Notes under the pieces: model-generated
What the model saw: the letters and a program-made list of their open reading frames with translations, nothing else
Databases searched by the model: none
Told to the model about the DNA's origin: nothing
Program-made: the position numbers and the translations under genes
NCBI GenBank assembly: GCA_006226425.1
Contig: SBGX01000007.1
Coordinates: 1 to 60,195, forward strand
Direction of reading: 5' to 3'
DNA length: 60,195 nucleotides
Source of the DNA: Bacteroidota bacterium
GTDB taxonomy: Bacteria; Bacteroidota; Bacteroidia; Flavobacteriales_D; Crocinitomicaceae
In this document: one piece after another, positions 47,010 to 55,009 of the stretch
Layout: every line of letters begins with the position of its first letter
Position numbering within the stretch: position 1 is the stretch's first letter

Positions 47010-47597
47010 ATGCAACAGGTGTACGAACAATTGATCCAGCCTCTTTTGGATAAAGGGTTTGGATCCGTAGACGGCTGGTTCTCCGGTGAAGAGATTGCCG
47101 CTCTCCGACAAGTCCTTCTTGAGCGTTATCAAAAGGATGAATTTCACCAGGCAGGGATCGGTCAACACTACCAGTACCAGCGAAAAAAGCGGATTCGTGG
47201 AGATCAGATCAAATGGATTGCTGCCAACTCTCCCATTGCCATCGAGCAACATTTTCTCAAACAGGTAAACGACTTCATCGATTACCTCAATCGAACGTGT
47301 TTTGCCGGGATTCGGAATAGCGAATTTCATTATGCGGTGTACGAGCCAGGAACCTTCTACAAGCGTCATAGCGATCAATTTAACCGGGATGATCGACGGC
47401 GTTTCTCCATGGTCCTTTATCTGCATGAGAACTGGAATCCGGGTGATGGGGGAGAACTCATCATTTATGGCCAGGAAAATCACTGCATCGAACCGCTCCC
47501 TGGACGCATTGTCTTTTTCTCCAGTGAACTAGAGCATGAAGTGTTGCGCTCCGAAAGTCAACGCATGAGTTTGACCGGTTGGCTCAGAAGTAACTAG
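47010..47597 (+). CDS. 2-oxoglutarate/Fe(II)-dependent oxygenase (prolyl 4-hydroxylase-like)
   Basis: A 195-residue double-stranded beta-helix dioxygenase. The iron ligands are His120 and Asp122 in YKRHSDQF, and His176 in SELEHEVL. Arg185 in ESQRMSLTGW fits the 2-oxoglutarate site. YEPGTFYKRH and SMVLYLHENWNPGDGGEL are typical of the P4H-type group. It would hydroxylate a protein or small molecule in the cytoplasm; in bacteria one known target of this group is elongation factor Tu, which should not be assumed here. It stands alone and converges with the barrel protein gene. Confidence 0.92.
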   Translation: MQQVYEQLIQPLLDKGFGSVDGWFSGEEIAALRQVLLERYQKDEFHQAGIGQHYQYQRKKRIRGDQIKWIAANSPIAIEQHFLKQVNDFIDYLNRTCFAGIRNSEFHYAVYEPGTFYKRHSDQFNRDDRRRFSMVLYLHENWNPGDGGELIIYGQENHCIEPLPGRIVFFSSELEHEVLRSESQRMSLTGWLRSN

Positions 47598-47699
47598 GCT
47601 GATCGTATTTGAATTTCTTCAAGCTGAGAAAAACCGACGATCTCAATTAGACCTCAAAATCTACCTCGAGGGTAATTCTATAAGGGAGGGGAGAGGCTA

Positions 47700-48857
47700 T
47701 CAGAACCAAACCCCCATAGTCAGCATAAATTCTTCCCGATGATTCGTGGCTTTATGCGCGATTCTAAAAATATCCTCATTCGGTTTTGTACGCAGGGTTC
47801 TTGCCTCCAGTCTGAAATAGGAGTTTTTAATTGGTTTTACTTCTATTCCCAGCGTTTCACCGACAAAATCCAGTCCGATTAAGTCGTGGTGACTATTTTC
47901 AATCGGGCCCGTCAGAATTTCATCCGGATCTGAAAAGAACTCTTCCCGGGCATATATAGCGACCCTTTTTCCAAGTCGGTATTTAAGTGCCAGCAAAGCA
48001 CTGTTCATGTAGGCCATTTTAGTGCTATCCGATAAATTGGTGTTTTGCTGCATTCCAAAATTGTATTCCGCCCCCAGGTCGAATTTCTCCGAGCGGTAAA
48101 TGAGGTAGGCATTGTTGTACCATCTTCGCTGATTTCTGGTAAAATCGTCCGGACTTTCGTCACAGGTAATCGTATTGATGGTCACCGACAAACGATCATT
48201 CGGTGTGATCACAGCCGAGAGCCCAATGGCCTTGTCCCTGTTCGTTTCAATAAAGGTGTTGAAGCTGTTAAATACATTGGCTTGTAGTGCCAGTTTTTTA
48301 CTGACGCGATAGGTCAGTTTGGCCCCACTCAGGAAATACGGTTCAAAATAGGTGGTTGTCGCAATACTACTTGCAATATTTTCCCTCGGCTGGATGGATT
48401 CCAAACCAATATGTGTCCGGAAAAGCCCCATATCAAACCACAAACGCGGCATGATGCGAACTCCTGCATTGGCCTCCTGAATGAAGTTGTATTTGGCGGA
48501 CCAGGCACTTTGAGGAATGTCTCCCCAGTGAAAAGTGAAATTTCCGCGGAAACGATCCGATGTATAGACTCCTCCCAACTGAACGATGTTCAAACCAAAC
48601 TTGTTGCTGTAGGGTGCCACGGTGGGTAGCTGAACAAAATCATTGTGTCCGACCGAATCATTGTAAAAGGCATAATACGAGCTGATATAACCATTTAACA
48701 CCAGTTGACCGGTGCTGTCATACTCAGCATCATTTTGAATCGCCTCTGTTCCCGTAAAAGTCAGGTTTTTATCAGAGTGGTCGATCTTAATTTTCTGACC
48801 CCAGGCCCCACTGGCTATTGCCATACAACAAAGGAATAACCCTATCAATTTGCTCAT
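47700..48857 (-). CDS. Outer-membrane beta-barrel (porin-like) protein
   Basis: A 385-residue protein. The start is the ATG at 48857 (MSKLIGLFLCCMAIASGAWGQ), since an AGGAAG ribosome-binding site lies just before it; a start at 48878 would add 7 residues. After the signal peptide come alternating strands rich in aromatics (VLNGYISSYYAFYND, FRGNFTFHWGDIPQ, KLTYRVSKKLALQANVF, FDLGAEYNFGMQ) and it ends with a terminal strand closing in Phe (FMLTMGVWF), the usual signal for barrel insertion. It is probably a small-solute channel similar to the BBP2 group. Substrate unknown. It is a single gene, downstream of the OB-fold lipoprotein. Confidence 0.87.
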   Translation of the reverse strand: MSKLIGLFLCCMAIASGAWGQKIKIDHSDKNLTFTGTEAIQNDAEYDSTGQLVLNGYISSYYAFYNDSVGHNDFVQLPTVAPYSNKFGLNIVQLGGVYTSDRFRGNFTFHWGDIPQSAWSAKYNFIQEANAGVRIMPRLWFDMGLFRTHIGLESIQPRENIASSIATTTYFEPYFLSGAKLTYRVSKKLALQANVFNSFNTFIETNRDKAIGLSAVITPNDRLSVTINTITCDESPDDFTRNQRRWYNNAYLIYRSEKFDLGAEYNFGMQQNTNLSDSTKMAYMNSALLALKYRLGKRVAIYAREEFFSDPDEILTGPIENSHHDLIGLDFVGETLGIEVKPIKNSYFRLEARTLRTKPNEDIFRIAHKATNHREEFMLTMGVWF

Positions 48858-48957
48858 AAGCTTCCTATTTGAAAGCAAAGTTATGTATTTCCTTGAATCG
48901 GAAAGAGGATCCCTTAAATTAGACCATCCAGGTAACTAACGATTTTCTCCCGAAGAA

Positions 48958-49416
48958 TTACTTGTTCCCCAAATAGCTTCCCAGGGTCAGACTGACATTT
49001 CCCAGAAAGTCCTGCCCGGTACAAAAGCCTTTCAGACGAATCTGATCTCCTTCTTTGATCGTAGGAGCTTCTTCTCCCTTCGGAACATCAATGTGACAAA
49101 TCACCAGGTCAATTGGACTATCCTCTACTTCCAGGGTTGTATGAATGGTAATCCGACCAAACATTTTATCCGGATCTGCGTGCTTGACTTTTCCATGAAC
49201 GATGATGAACTCATGATCTACTTTAGAAGTATCTGCACTTTTCTCTGCATACAACTGAAAAAGTTCCGTTGCCGAAAATTCGGGGAGTTCTTTTTCTTTC
49301 GTTCCTTCAGTTTCCTGATTCTCATTTCCTTGGATTGCTTCATCGGTTGATGTACCGCATGCGATTAGGAGAGTTGGGAGTAGAAAAATGAGGCTCCATT
49401 TTTTCAACATGTTCAT
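48958..49416 (-). CDS. Lipoprotein with OB-fold (tRNA_anti-like) domain
   Basis: A 152-residue lipoprotein with lipobox LIAC (Cys20). A low-complexity acidic linker (about 25-45) is followed by a compact beta-rich domain with FIIVHGKVKHADPD, RITIHTTLEVED and IKEGDQIRLKGFCTGQD, which looks like the OB fold of the tRNA_anti-like group of exported proteins. These bacterial lipoproteins do not act on tRNA as far as is known. It would sit in the periplasm or on the outer membrane. About 100 bases separate it from the porin-like gene on the same strand. Confidence 0.8.
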   Translation of the reverse strand: MNMLKKWSLIFLLPTLLIACGTSTDEAIQGNENQETEGTKEKELPEFSATELFQLYAEKSADTSKVDHEFIIVHGKVKHADPDKMFGRITIHTTLEVEDSPIDLVICHIDVPKGEEAPTIKEGDQIRLKGFCTGQDFLGNVSLTLGSYLGNK

Positions 49417-49525
49417 GATTTAGTGTTTTTTTGAGTTGAAAATAGTCATTCCTACGGAAATAGCGAGTCAATCCTTTGAGTACGGACAGGGAAATTCCTA
49501 TCTTGCATCATTCAATTCATTCGAT

Positions 49526-50161
49526 ATGCATCCAGAAAACGTTGATCAATTCTTACTCATCGGCTGCGGACGTTGTTCACTTGGCGGAACCCCCGATTGC
49601 AAAGTTCATCGTTGGGCGGAAGAATTAAAATTGTTTCGACAAATCCTATTGGAGTGCGGACTTCAGGAAGAAATCAAATGGAGCATCCCTTGCTATACTT
49701 ATCAGGGAAAAAACATTGTCCTCATCAGTGCTTTTAAAGAATATGTAGCCCTCAGCTTCTTTAAAGGGTCCTTGCTACAAGATCCGGATCAACTCCTGGT
49801 CGCACAAACGGAAAATGTGCAGGCTACCCGCCAGATTCGCATCCAGAATAGTCAGGACATCCTGGCCATTGAAGCGAGCATCAAAGCCTATCTTTTTGAA
49901 GCCATCGAAATTGAAAAGGCCGGTTTGAAAGTTACCCGCAAAGAAACCGCCGACTTCGATGTTCCCGAAGAATTACAAAACATTTTTGAACGGGACCCTG
50001 AATTTCAGGACGCTTTTCAAGCACTCACCCCGGGCCGTCAACGAGGCTACCTCCTTCATTTTGCACAAGCCAAGCAATCCAAAACCCGCGTCGCCCGCAT
50101 CGAAAAGTATCGCCCGCTTATCCTGGAAGGGAAGGGGATGCACGATGATTATCGCTGTTAG
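49526..50161 (+). CDS. YdeI/DUF1801-like protein with N-terminal cysteine cluster
   Basis: A 211-residue cytoplasmic protein. The start is the ATG at 49526; an earlier TTG at 49436 is unlikely because this family begins close to here. The core matches YdeI/OmdA-like proteins (DUF1801): ILLECGLQEEIKWSIPCYTY, NIVLISAFKEYVALSFFKG, then a helical tail with FQALTPGRQRGYLLHF and ARIEKYRPLILEGKG. Before the core is a cluster Cys14-x-x-Cys17 and Cys25, which may bind a metal. Some relatives help cells withstand antimicrobial agents, but the function is unproven. This is the last ordinary gene before the accessory region. Confidence 0.85.
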   Translation: MHPENVDQFLLIGCGRCSLGGTPDCKVHRWAEELKLFRQILLECGLQEEIKWSIPCYTYQGKNIVLISAFKEYVALSFFKGSLLQDPDQLLVAQTENVQATRQIRIQNSQDILAIEASIKAYLFEAIEIEKAGLKVTRKETADFDVPEELQNIFERDPEFQDAFQALTPGRQRGYLLHFAQAKQSKTRVARIEKYRPLILEGKGMHDDYRC

Positions 50162-50188
50162 CAATTCTTTCGTCTAGATCTGCAATAG

Positions 50189-50213
50189 GATTGGATGATA
50201 GTTAGATCCAATC
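50189..50213. repeat. Inverted repeat at the start of the accessory region
   Basis: GATTGGAT (50189-50196) and ATCCAATC (50206-50213) are perfect 8-base arms around a 9-base loop. It has no T-run, so it is a weak terminator candidate at best. The rest of the 250-base gap (50162-50412) is AT-rich, and I see no other feature. Confidence 0.4.
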
Positions 50214-50412
50214 ACAGGAACTGTGGTCATGAGAGGATGCGTGTTAATTAATCAAACACCATCAAATCAGGTATAAATACGTGTTGATAAACGGAAAATA
50301 CAACGTAGGTTTATATCCGACGAAATTATTATAACCAAACTCCACTGCTCACTATCTTCCTCTGATTCATCCATTTTAGGGAGTTCTGGACAATCTTTAA
50401 AACTAAAAAAAC

Positions 50413-52062
50413 ATGTTACAAATAGACCGATTTATTGCTGCCGAGAACGTTTACATGAAGATGGTTGATACCTTTAAAGATCTGAAAGAGGTCGAGGCGA
50501 TCAATCTTGAAGAAGCCTCACTAAACAGCAAACGAAATCCAGGAGGTCCGGAATTTGTCATTTATGCCACAAATCTCAAAAGATTAAAGGCCAAACAAAA
50601 AGAGGGCAAGCTCCCCAGGAAGATCAAAAGCTCCATGGACAGCATCCGGATATCGCTTCGAAAGTCAAACATCGTTTTCAATTCAGCCGATGCGCATACA
50701 GGGGACGAAAATCCGATCAAACCAGGAGCAAGTATTAGCGATTCACGCATTTCGAGCGGCACCATGGGGGCTGTGGTAGATTCTCCAGGAAATGGAGATC
50801 ATTTCATTACTGCAGGACACGTTTTAATAAAAGGGAAGGATGTCTATCAGGCTGGAAGATGGGACGCCAGGTTGAATCGGACGAGAGATCGCGTAGTTGG
50901 GGCCATGATCGAAAATTCCTTTCTTAAAAAGACGAGTGATGGGGCGCTTGTCAAGGTGAAAAAAGATTATAAGTTGGATCGAATACCACACGACTCTCCT
51001 GCACCAAGTCCCTCTACACCCGCTGTCGGCATTTATAGTGCAAGTGATGAAAAGGATGATGGCTGGTGTTTTTACGGACATATCAACAGAACGCTCAAGG
51101 ATCTCAAGGCAAGCATGAATAACACGGCAGAAATTACTGCCAAAGATATAGGAGAAAGGGTCTATGCGAGTGGGAAAGCAAGCGGTGAAATCGTTTCTCA
51201 AATACTTGGACTTTCAACCCTGACCGGAAATGGATCTACGATTTATGGCTTCCACTGTACAAAAATAAAAGGAGCTAAGTCAGGGGATTCCGGAGCCGTT
51301 GCGATCATTCAAAACGGCGTAGCCATCAAAGTAAATGAAACAGGTCCGCTTTTGGACATATCGGTTGTTGATGCAGACAATTCTAAAGAGTATCTACCCG
51401 GCAATATCCCAGAACTGGAAGCTTTCATTAAGGACAATGGAAGCAATGTCCGAATCAAGGGACAGACTGTCAAGAAAGGAGATGGAAAGTCTTTAATTGC
51501 ACGAATTGTAGCCCGACTCCGCAAATTAGGTGAATTGGAAATAAATGTTCAGGCTGACGGCTATGAAAATGCATGCGTGGAAGGAAGGGTTAGCCGCTAC
51601 CCAAACAACTGCGAAGTGGTGATTTTACGAAAAGACAAAGAGACCCCTGCCAGAAAAAAAACAAGCTTTCCGGAAGATCAGGCCGATGGCGAAGAAAGCA
51701 AAAGCGTATGTCGCACCTTCGGGAAGCTTCCCTACGTACGAGTTTCCGGGGATGATTTCGAAGAAACAAAATTCGGACTGGACATTACAGGTACTGGATC
51801 AATCAATATTTTATTCAGGATCGAACAAAAAGTGACCCAGGCGACATTTTATCGATTCGGTTCCTGCCACAAGGGAATCTGTAGCAAGGAAGAATTGCGC
51901 GGTTCTGTTGATGTTTCCCGAACAATCACCTTTGAAATTTCTGGAGGTGTCGGTGACGTTGAACTTCCAGGTATTGGCAAAATCAGTGCCGGAGGAGCAT
52001 CCTTTAAACGAACAACTTCCAAATCCGTCACCAAAAAGTTTGTCATTCCTTGCGGGGTGTAG
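50413..52062 (+). CDS. Trypsin-like serine protease without signal peptide, with unknown C-terminal domain
   Basis: A 549-residue protein. The central part (about 110-320) fits the chymotrypsin fold: GTMGAVV, the catalytic His136 in FITAGHVL, Asp176 in SDGALVKV and Ser293 in KSGDSGAVAI. All three residues are in the right order and spacing, so it is likely active. The first 110 residues are charged and helical (LKRLKAKQKEGKLPRK), and no signal peptide or membrane segment is seen, which suggests a cytoplasmic protease; that is unusual for this fold. The last 200 residues include Cys-containing strands (RFGSCHKGICSKEEL) and a Gly-rich end (ISGGVGDVELPGIGKISAG) that I do not recognise. It is near the restriction-modification island, so an effector role is possible. 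Confidence 0.75.
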   Translation: MLQIDRFIAAENVYMKMVDTFKDLKEVEAINLEEASLNSKRNPGGPEFVIYATNLKRLKAKQKEGKLPRKIKSSMDSIRISLRKSNIVFNSADAHTGDENPIKPGASISDSRISSGTMGAVVDSPGNGDHFITAGHVLIKGKDVYQAGRWDARLNRTRDRVVGAMIENSFLKKTSDGALVKVKKDYKLDRIPHDSPAPSPSTPAVGIYSASDEKDDGWCFYGHINRTLKDLKASMNNTAEITAKDIGERVYASGKASGEIVSQILGLSTLTGNGSTIYGFHCTKIKGAKSGDSGAVAIIQNGVAIKVNETGPLLDISVVDADNSKEYLPGNIPELEAFIKDNGSNVRIKGQTVKKGDGKSLIARIVARLRKLGELEINVQADGYENACVEGRVSRYPNNCEVVILRKDKETPARKKTSFPEDQADGEESKSVCRTFGKLPYVRVSGDDFEETKFGLDITGTGSINILFRIEQKVTQATFYRFGSCHKGICSKEELRGSVDVSRTITFEISGGVGDVELPGIGKISAGGASFKRTTSKSVTKKFVIPCGV

Positions 52063-52109
52063 GGTAGTGGGATATATGAATATTTACATTTGACATCAAC
52101 AATTTTAAC

Positions 52110-52802
52110 ATGAAACAAGACCTAATTGCCGGGCTGATTGGAGTTTTGATTTTAACACTCGGACTTTTTAAACTGGAATTGATCAAATCTCTTGCAAAAC
52201 GGATTTCGGGAGAAAAAAACAGTCTCGCAATCGCTTTAATTGCAATAATGGTTGTTTCGATTTTACCGTATCTAATCTCTTTGTATTTTCCTGAAGATAA
52301 AAAAGATACTGAAGTGCTAGTGACAGAAGACGTTTCCAACGGTCAAAAAACAGATGCCGAAATGTACATGGAAGTTGCAGAAGAAGCCGTAGATTTAATA
52401 AGTGAGGTTGGCGATAAGATAAAAGAGAATAAAAAAATCAAGGATAGTATTTATGAAGCAACACGAGAAAAAAGGTGGGTTTATCAAATTGGCGAAAAAG
52501 TGACTGATAAGGATTTATTATTGGATATATATAAAGCATGGATTGATGAAAATCCAGTTAAAGTATTTAAAACTTCCAATAACAACTATTTACTTTTCCT
52601 TGATAAAGGATGGAATGAGCAAATACTTAATGACTCCCTTAAGAATTTCGCGTCTTCGGTCTCGAGCCTGGGGCAAAAAATTCGTGTAATCGACCTGGCT
52701 TCAGATTGTAATAGAAAGGAAGACATCGTGATAGCAAACCAAATTAAAATTGGAAAACGAAAGAATAAGCATTTTGTTGATTGCTATACCTGTGACAAAT
52801 AG
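52110..52802 (+). CDS. Two-helix membrane protein, function unknown
   Basis: A 230-residue protein with two transmembrane helices at the N terminus (LIAGLIGVLILTLGLFKLEL and LAIALIAIMVVSILPYLISLYF) and a soluble part of about 170 residues. The soluble part starts with a charged helix (EVAEEAVDLISEVGDKIKENK), continues with mixed structure, and ends with DCYTCDK. No known domain is recognised. It lies 47 bases after the protease gene on the same strand and may be its partner. Codon use is more AT-rich than in the core genes to the left. Confidence 0.65.
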   Translation: MKQDLIAGLIGVLILTLGLFKLELIKSLAKRISGEKNSLAIALIAIMVVSILPYLISLYFPEDKKDTEVLVTEDVSNGQKTDAEMYMEVAEEAVDLISEVGDKIKENKKIKDSIYEATREKRWVYQIGEKVTDKDLLLDIYKAWIDENPVKVFKTSNNNYLLFLDKGWNEQILNDSLKNFASSVSSLGQKIRVIDLASDCNRKEDIVIANQIKIGKRKNKHFVDCYTCDK

Positions 52803-52833
52803 GATTTCTACTCTAAAGTTAGTATCGAATCAA

Positions 52834-52866
52834 TTTGCCCTATAATGTTATTGCGTTATGTAACTT
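52834..52866. repeat. Boundary repeat copy 1, left of the restriction-modification operon
   Basis: TTTGCCCTATAAT at 52834-52846 is followed by GTTATTGCGTTATGTAACTTAG. The same 13 bases recur in direct orientation at 59030-59042, followed by a similar TTATATTATGTTAAATAG, and 12 of them recur inverted at 58901-58912. All three copies are followed within 10 bases by a TTATG word. The matches are exact by eye. Their role as a recombination site is inference. Confidence 0.6.
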
Positions 52867-52876
52867 AGCTTAGGGA

Positions 52877-52909
52877 GCATCGGAAGATGCGAACTTTCTT
52901 TTTTTTTAG
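52877..52909 (+). terminator. Weak hairpin with T-run after the membrane protein gene
   Basis: GCATC and GATGC (52877-52881, 52886-52890) pair around GGAA, followed a few bases later by a run of ten or more T. The stem is short, so strength is uncertain. It lies between convergent genes ending at 52802 and 52947. Confidence 0.45.
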
Positions 52910-52946
52910 AGGGAGGGGAGAAGAAGAAATAAAAATAGAGGGAATT

Positions 52947-53216
52947 CTAATCAAACTTTTCATAACTCCAGCCTTGCTTTTCAAAGTAGGCTTCCATTAA
53001 ACTCTCTTTTACACCTAGCAAAACTCCACATACGTTTTGACGTTGTAATTCGGTAAATTCTCCATCACACGGAATAAAATGCAACATATAAATGGCTCGA
53101 TCTAACCATTCTGTCAAAATCAGTACGTTGCCTTCATAAAACTTATCTATTTGTTCAATAATTGGGCGTAAATCTTCCTGATTTAAACCGTTTTTAATTT
53201 CGTTCGTGTTGCTCAT
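52947..53216 (-). CDS. Small protein of 89 residues divergent from the XRE regulator, function unknown
   Basis: An 89-residue cytoplasmic protein, mostly helical (EDLRPIIEQIDKFYEGNV, ILTEWLDRAIYMLHFIP, then VCGVLLGVKESLMEAYFEK). I do not recognise it. It is transcribed away from the XRE regulator, with 138 bases between the starts, and that spacer holds the TATCCGAT-type boxes. It may therefore be under the same regulator and belong to the island. No DNA-binding or catalytic motif is visible. A role in sensing or in holding the regulator is a guess. Confidence 0.6.
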   Translation of the reverse strand: MSNTNEIKNGLNQEDLRPIIEQIDKFYEGNVLILTEWLDRAIYMLHFIPCDGEFTELQRQNVCGVLLGVKESLMEAYFEKQGWSYEKFD

Positions 53217-53237
53217 TTGTCCGACTATAAGAATTTT

Positions 53238-53332
53238 TTATCCGATTATCGGAATAAATGTAATTACTTTCGGATAAAAAACAAAGTGATTGTTCTGATT
53301 TTCAGAAAAAAGTATCCGATTTCCTAACTTTA
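53238..53332. promoter_or_regulatory. Divergent control region with repeated TATCCGAT boxes
   Basis: TTATCCGATTATCGGAATAA (53238-53257) holds the palindrome CCGATTATCGG. A half site CGGATA follows at 53271-53276, and GTATCCGAT lies at 53312-53320, immediately before a -7-like TAACTTTA (53325-53332). The last box falls between the -33 and -7 positions for the XRE gene, where a bound repressor would block transcription. The palindrome lies 22 bases before the divergent gene. Controller proteins of restriction-modification systems commonly bind such boxes upstream of their own gene. The boxes are seen; which protein binds is inferred. Confidence 0.6.
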
Positions 53333-53354
53333 TTGTCATAAAATCAGAAAATAA

Positions 53355-53573
53355 ATGACTGAATTAGGACTTTATTTATCAAGGAAATCAGTAAACCGAT
53401 CTGATGTTGCCAGGAAGACTGGAATCAGCAAAACTCGGCTGAGTGAATTGTCGAATAACGAGAGTACAAAACTTAGAGCGGATGAATTATACTTAATTGC
53501 GCTAGCAATTGATGTAGATCCGTGTGAGGTACTCAATCACGTATGTAAGGATTTAAAACTAATTAATGATTAA
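53355..53573 (+). CDS. XRE/Cro-type helix-turn-helix regulator, controller-protein-like
   Basis: A 72-residue DNA-binding protein. The helix-turn-helix has the Cro/C1 pattern SDVARKTGISKTRLSELSNN (about 16-35), followed by a helix (ADELYLIALAIDVDPCEVL). Size and position match the controller (C) proteins of restriction-modification systems, which delay nuclease expression until the methylase is present. It is the first gene of the operon and its stop overlaps the nuclease gene start by 8 bases. The repeated boxes just upstream make autoregulation likely. Confidence 0.88.
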   Translation: MTELGLYLSRKSVNRSDVARKTGISKTRLSELSNNESTKLRADELYLIALAIDVDPCEVLNHVCKDLKLIND

Positions 53574-54048
53574 TCAAATAAAGAAAAATATTACGTCCTG
53601 GACAGAAGAAGAACTTTTCCAATTCCGAATTATTCTTGATTCCGAGTTTAAAGCGAGGGGGGTCAAATTTTCCGTCGGTGAAATAGGGGAGAACACGGCT
53701 GTCAACTATTTCAATAAAACTGCGGGGTTACCAAATCTTCAAAAGGCTCCTACAGGCGTGAAGAATGTAGATGCTTTATCCCGTGATGGCCATAGATATT
53801 CCATTAAAACAGTGCAGAATGGGAAGAAAACAGGAACAATATATCCAGACAAGGATGAGAACTTACAGTTATTCGAGTACCTGTTAATCGTTCAATTAGA
53901 TGAAAATTATGAAATGAAAGAAATGCACAGATTTTCATGGAAACAGTTTGTGAAACAACGTGCTTGGGATAGCCGGATGAACGCATGGTATATTCCGGTT
54001 AGTTCTACGAGATTGTCTAAAGCCGAAAAAATATATCCAAATGAATAA
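53566..54048 (+). CDS. Putative PD-(D/E)XK-like restriction endonuclease
   Basis: A 160-residue protein with an acidic/basic site pattern like PD-(D/E)XK nucleases: Glu39/Glu42 in VGEIGENTAVNYF, Asp69 in VKNVDALSRDG and Lys81 in HRYSIKTVQNG. The SIK triplet replaces the classical ExK, a known variation (QxK/SxK). A Gly-rich RYxIK arrangement like this is found in small restriction endonucleases related to DUF6998. It lies between the regulator and a DNA methyltransferase with 8-base overlaps on both sides, the classic order of a type II system, so it is the best candidate for the nuclease. Target sequence unknown. Confidence 0.72.
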   Translation: MINQIKKNITSWTEEELFQFRIILDSEFKARGVKFSVGEIGENTAVNYFNKTAGLPNLQKAPTGVKNVDALSRDGHRYSIKTVQNGKKTGTIYPDKDENLQLFEYLLIVQLDENYEMKEMHRFSWKQFVKQRAWDSRMNAWYIPVSSTRLSKAEKIYPNE

Positions 54049-55009
54049 TCAATCACAAGGTGTTAGGACAATCGATCTATTCTGTGGGGCGGGAGGAAGC
54101 AGTTACGGTGCTAGAAGAGCAGGGGCTGAAATAGTGGCTGGATTTGATTTATGGAATACAGCAATTAAAGTTTACCAAGATAACTTTCCTAATGCGAAAA
54201 CATACGAGGATGATTTAAGAGAACTTGACCCAATCAAGGTAAAGGAAGAAATAGGAGATATTGATTTATTGCTTGCGTCTCCAGAGTGTACTAACCATTC
54301 TGTTGCAAAGGGTGGAGCTGAAAGATGTGAAGAAAGCAAATTGACAGCTTTTCAGGTTACTCGTTATGCGAAGGTCTTTGACCCTAAATGGATTGTAATT
54401 GAGAATGTGGTAGAAATGGCTTCATGGAGTGAGCACCCCAAACTACTTGAAGAACTATGGAGTTTAAATTATTTCGTAAAGGAATTGCGATTGAATTCTG
54501 CTGATTTTGGGGTTCCACAGGCAAGGAAAAGGCTTTTTTTAGTTTGCTCGAAAGCAAGTGAAGTCAGAATTCCAAAGGCGGATCAAACTCATATTCCTGC
54601 TTCTTCAATTATAGATTGGTCAAATAAGTATAAATACACTCCTTTGAGAAGGGAGGGAAGAGCAGAAAAAACGTTGAAACGAGCTGAAAATGCTATCAAC
54701 GCTTTAGGGAAAAAGGAACCCTTTTTAATGGTGTATTATGGTACGGGAGATGGATGGCAAAGTGTAGAAAAACCTTTAAGAACAATTACTACACTGGATA
54801 GATTTGGTTTGGTTGTACCTCACAGAGGAGGACACAAGATGAGGATGCTACAGCCAGAGGAGTTAAAATTGGCAATGGGTTTCGGAAAGGATTTCAAGTT
54901 GACTCATAAGGAGTTAACTAGGCGAGAGAGAATAAAGTTGATGGGGAATGGGGTTTGCCCCCCCGTCATGGAAGAAATAGTAAGGAATTTGATAAACAAT
55001 CAGAAATGA
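54041..55009 (+). CDS. DNA (cytosine-5) methyltransferase
   Basis: A 322-residue C5 methyltransferase. Motif I is DLFCGAGGSSYG (12-23), where S-adenosylmethionine binds. Motif IV has the catalytic Cys83 as SPECTNHS, a variant of the usual PC in which PEC replaces PPC. Motif VI is ENVVEM (121), motif VIII is QARKRLF (160) and the last motif is MGNGVCPPV (301-309). The target-recognition part at about 190-270 is short. It would methylate a cytosine to protect self DNA from the neighbouring nuclease. It overlaps the nuclease gene by 8 bases and the kinase gene by 4. Sequence specificity unknown. Confidence 0.93.
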   Translation: MNNQSQGVRTIDLFCGAGGSSYGARRAGAEIVAGFDLWNTAIKVYQDNFPNAKTYEDDLRELDPIKVKEEIGDIDLLLASPECTNHSVAKGGAERCEESKLTAFQVTRYAKVFDPKWIVIENVVEMASWSEHPKLLEELWSLNYFVKELRLNSADFGVPQARKRLFLVCSKASEVRIPKADQTHIPASSIIDWSNKYKYTPLRREGRAEKTLKRAENAINALGKKEPFLMVYYGTGDGWQSVEKPLRTITTLDRFGLVVPHRGGHKMRMLQPEELKLAMGFGKDFKLTHKELTRRERIKLMGNGVCPPVMEEIVRNLINNQK

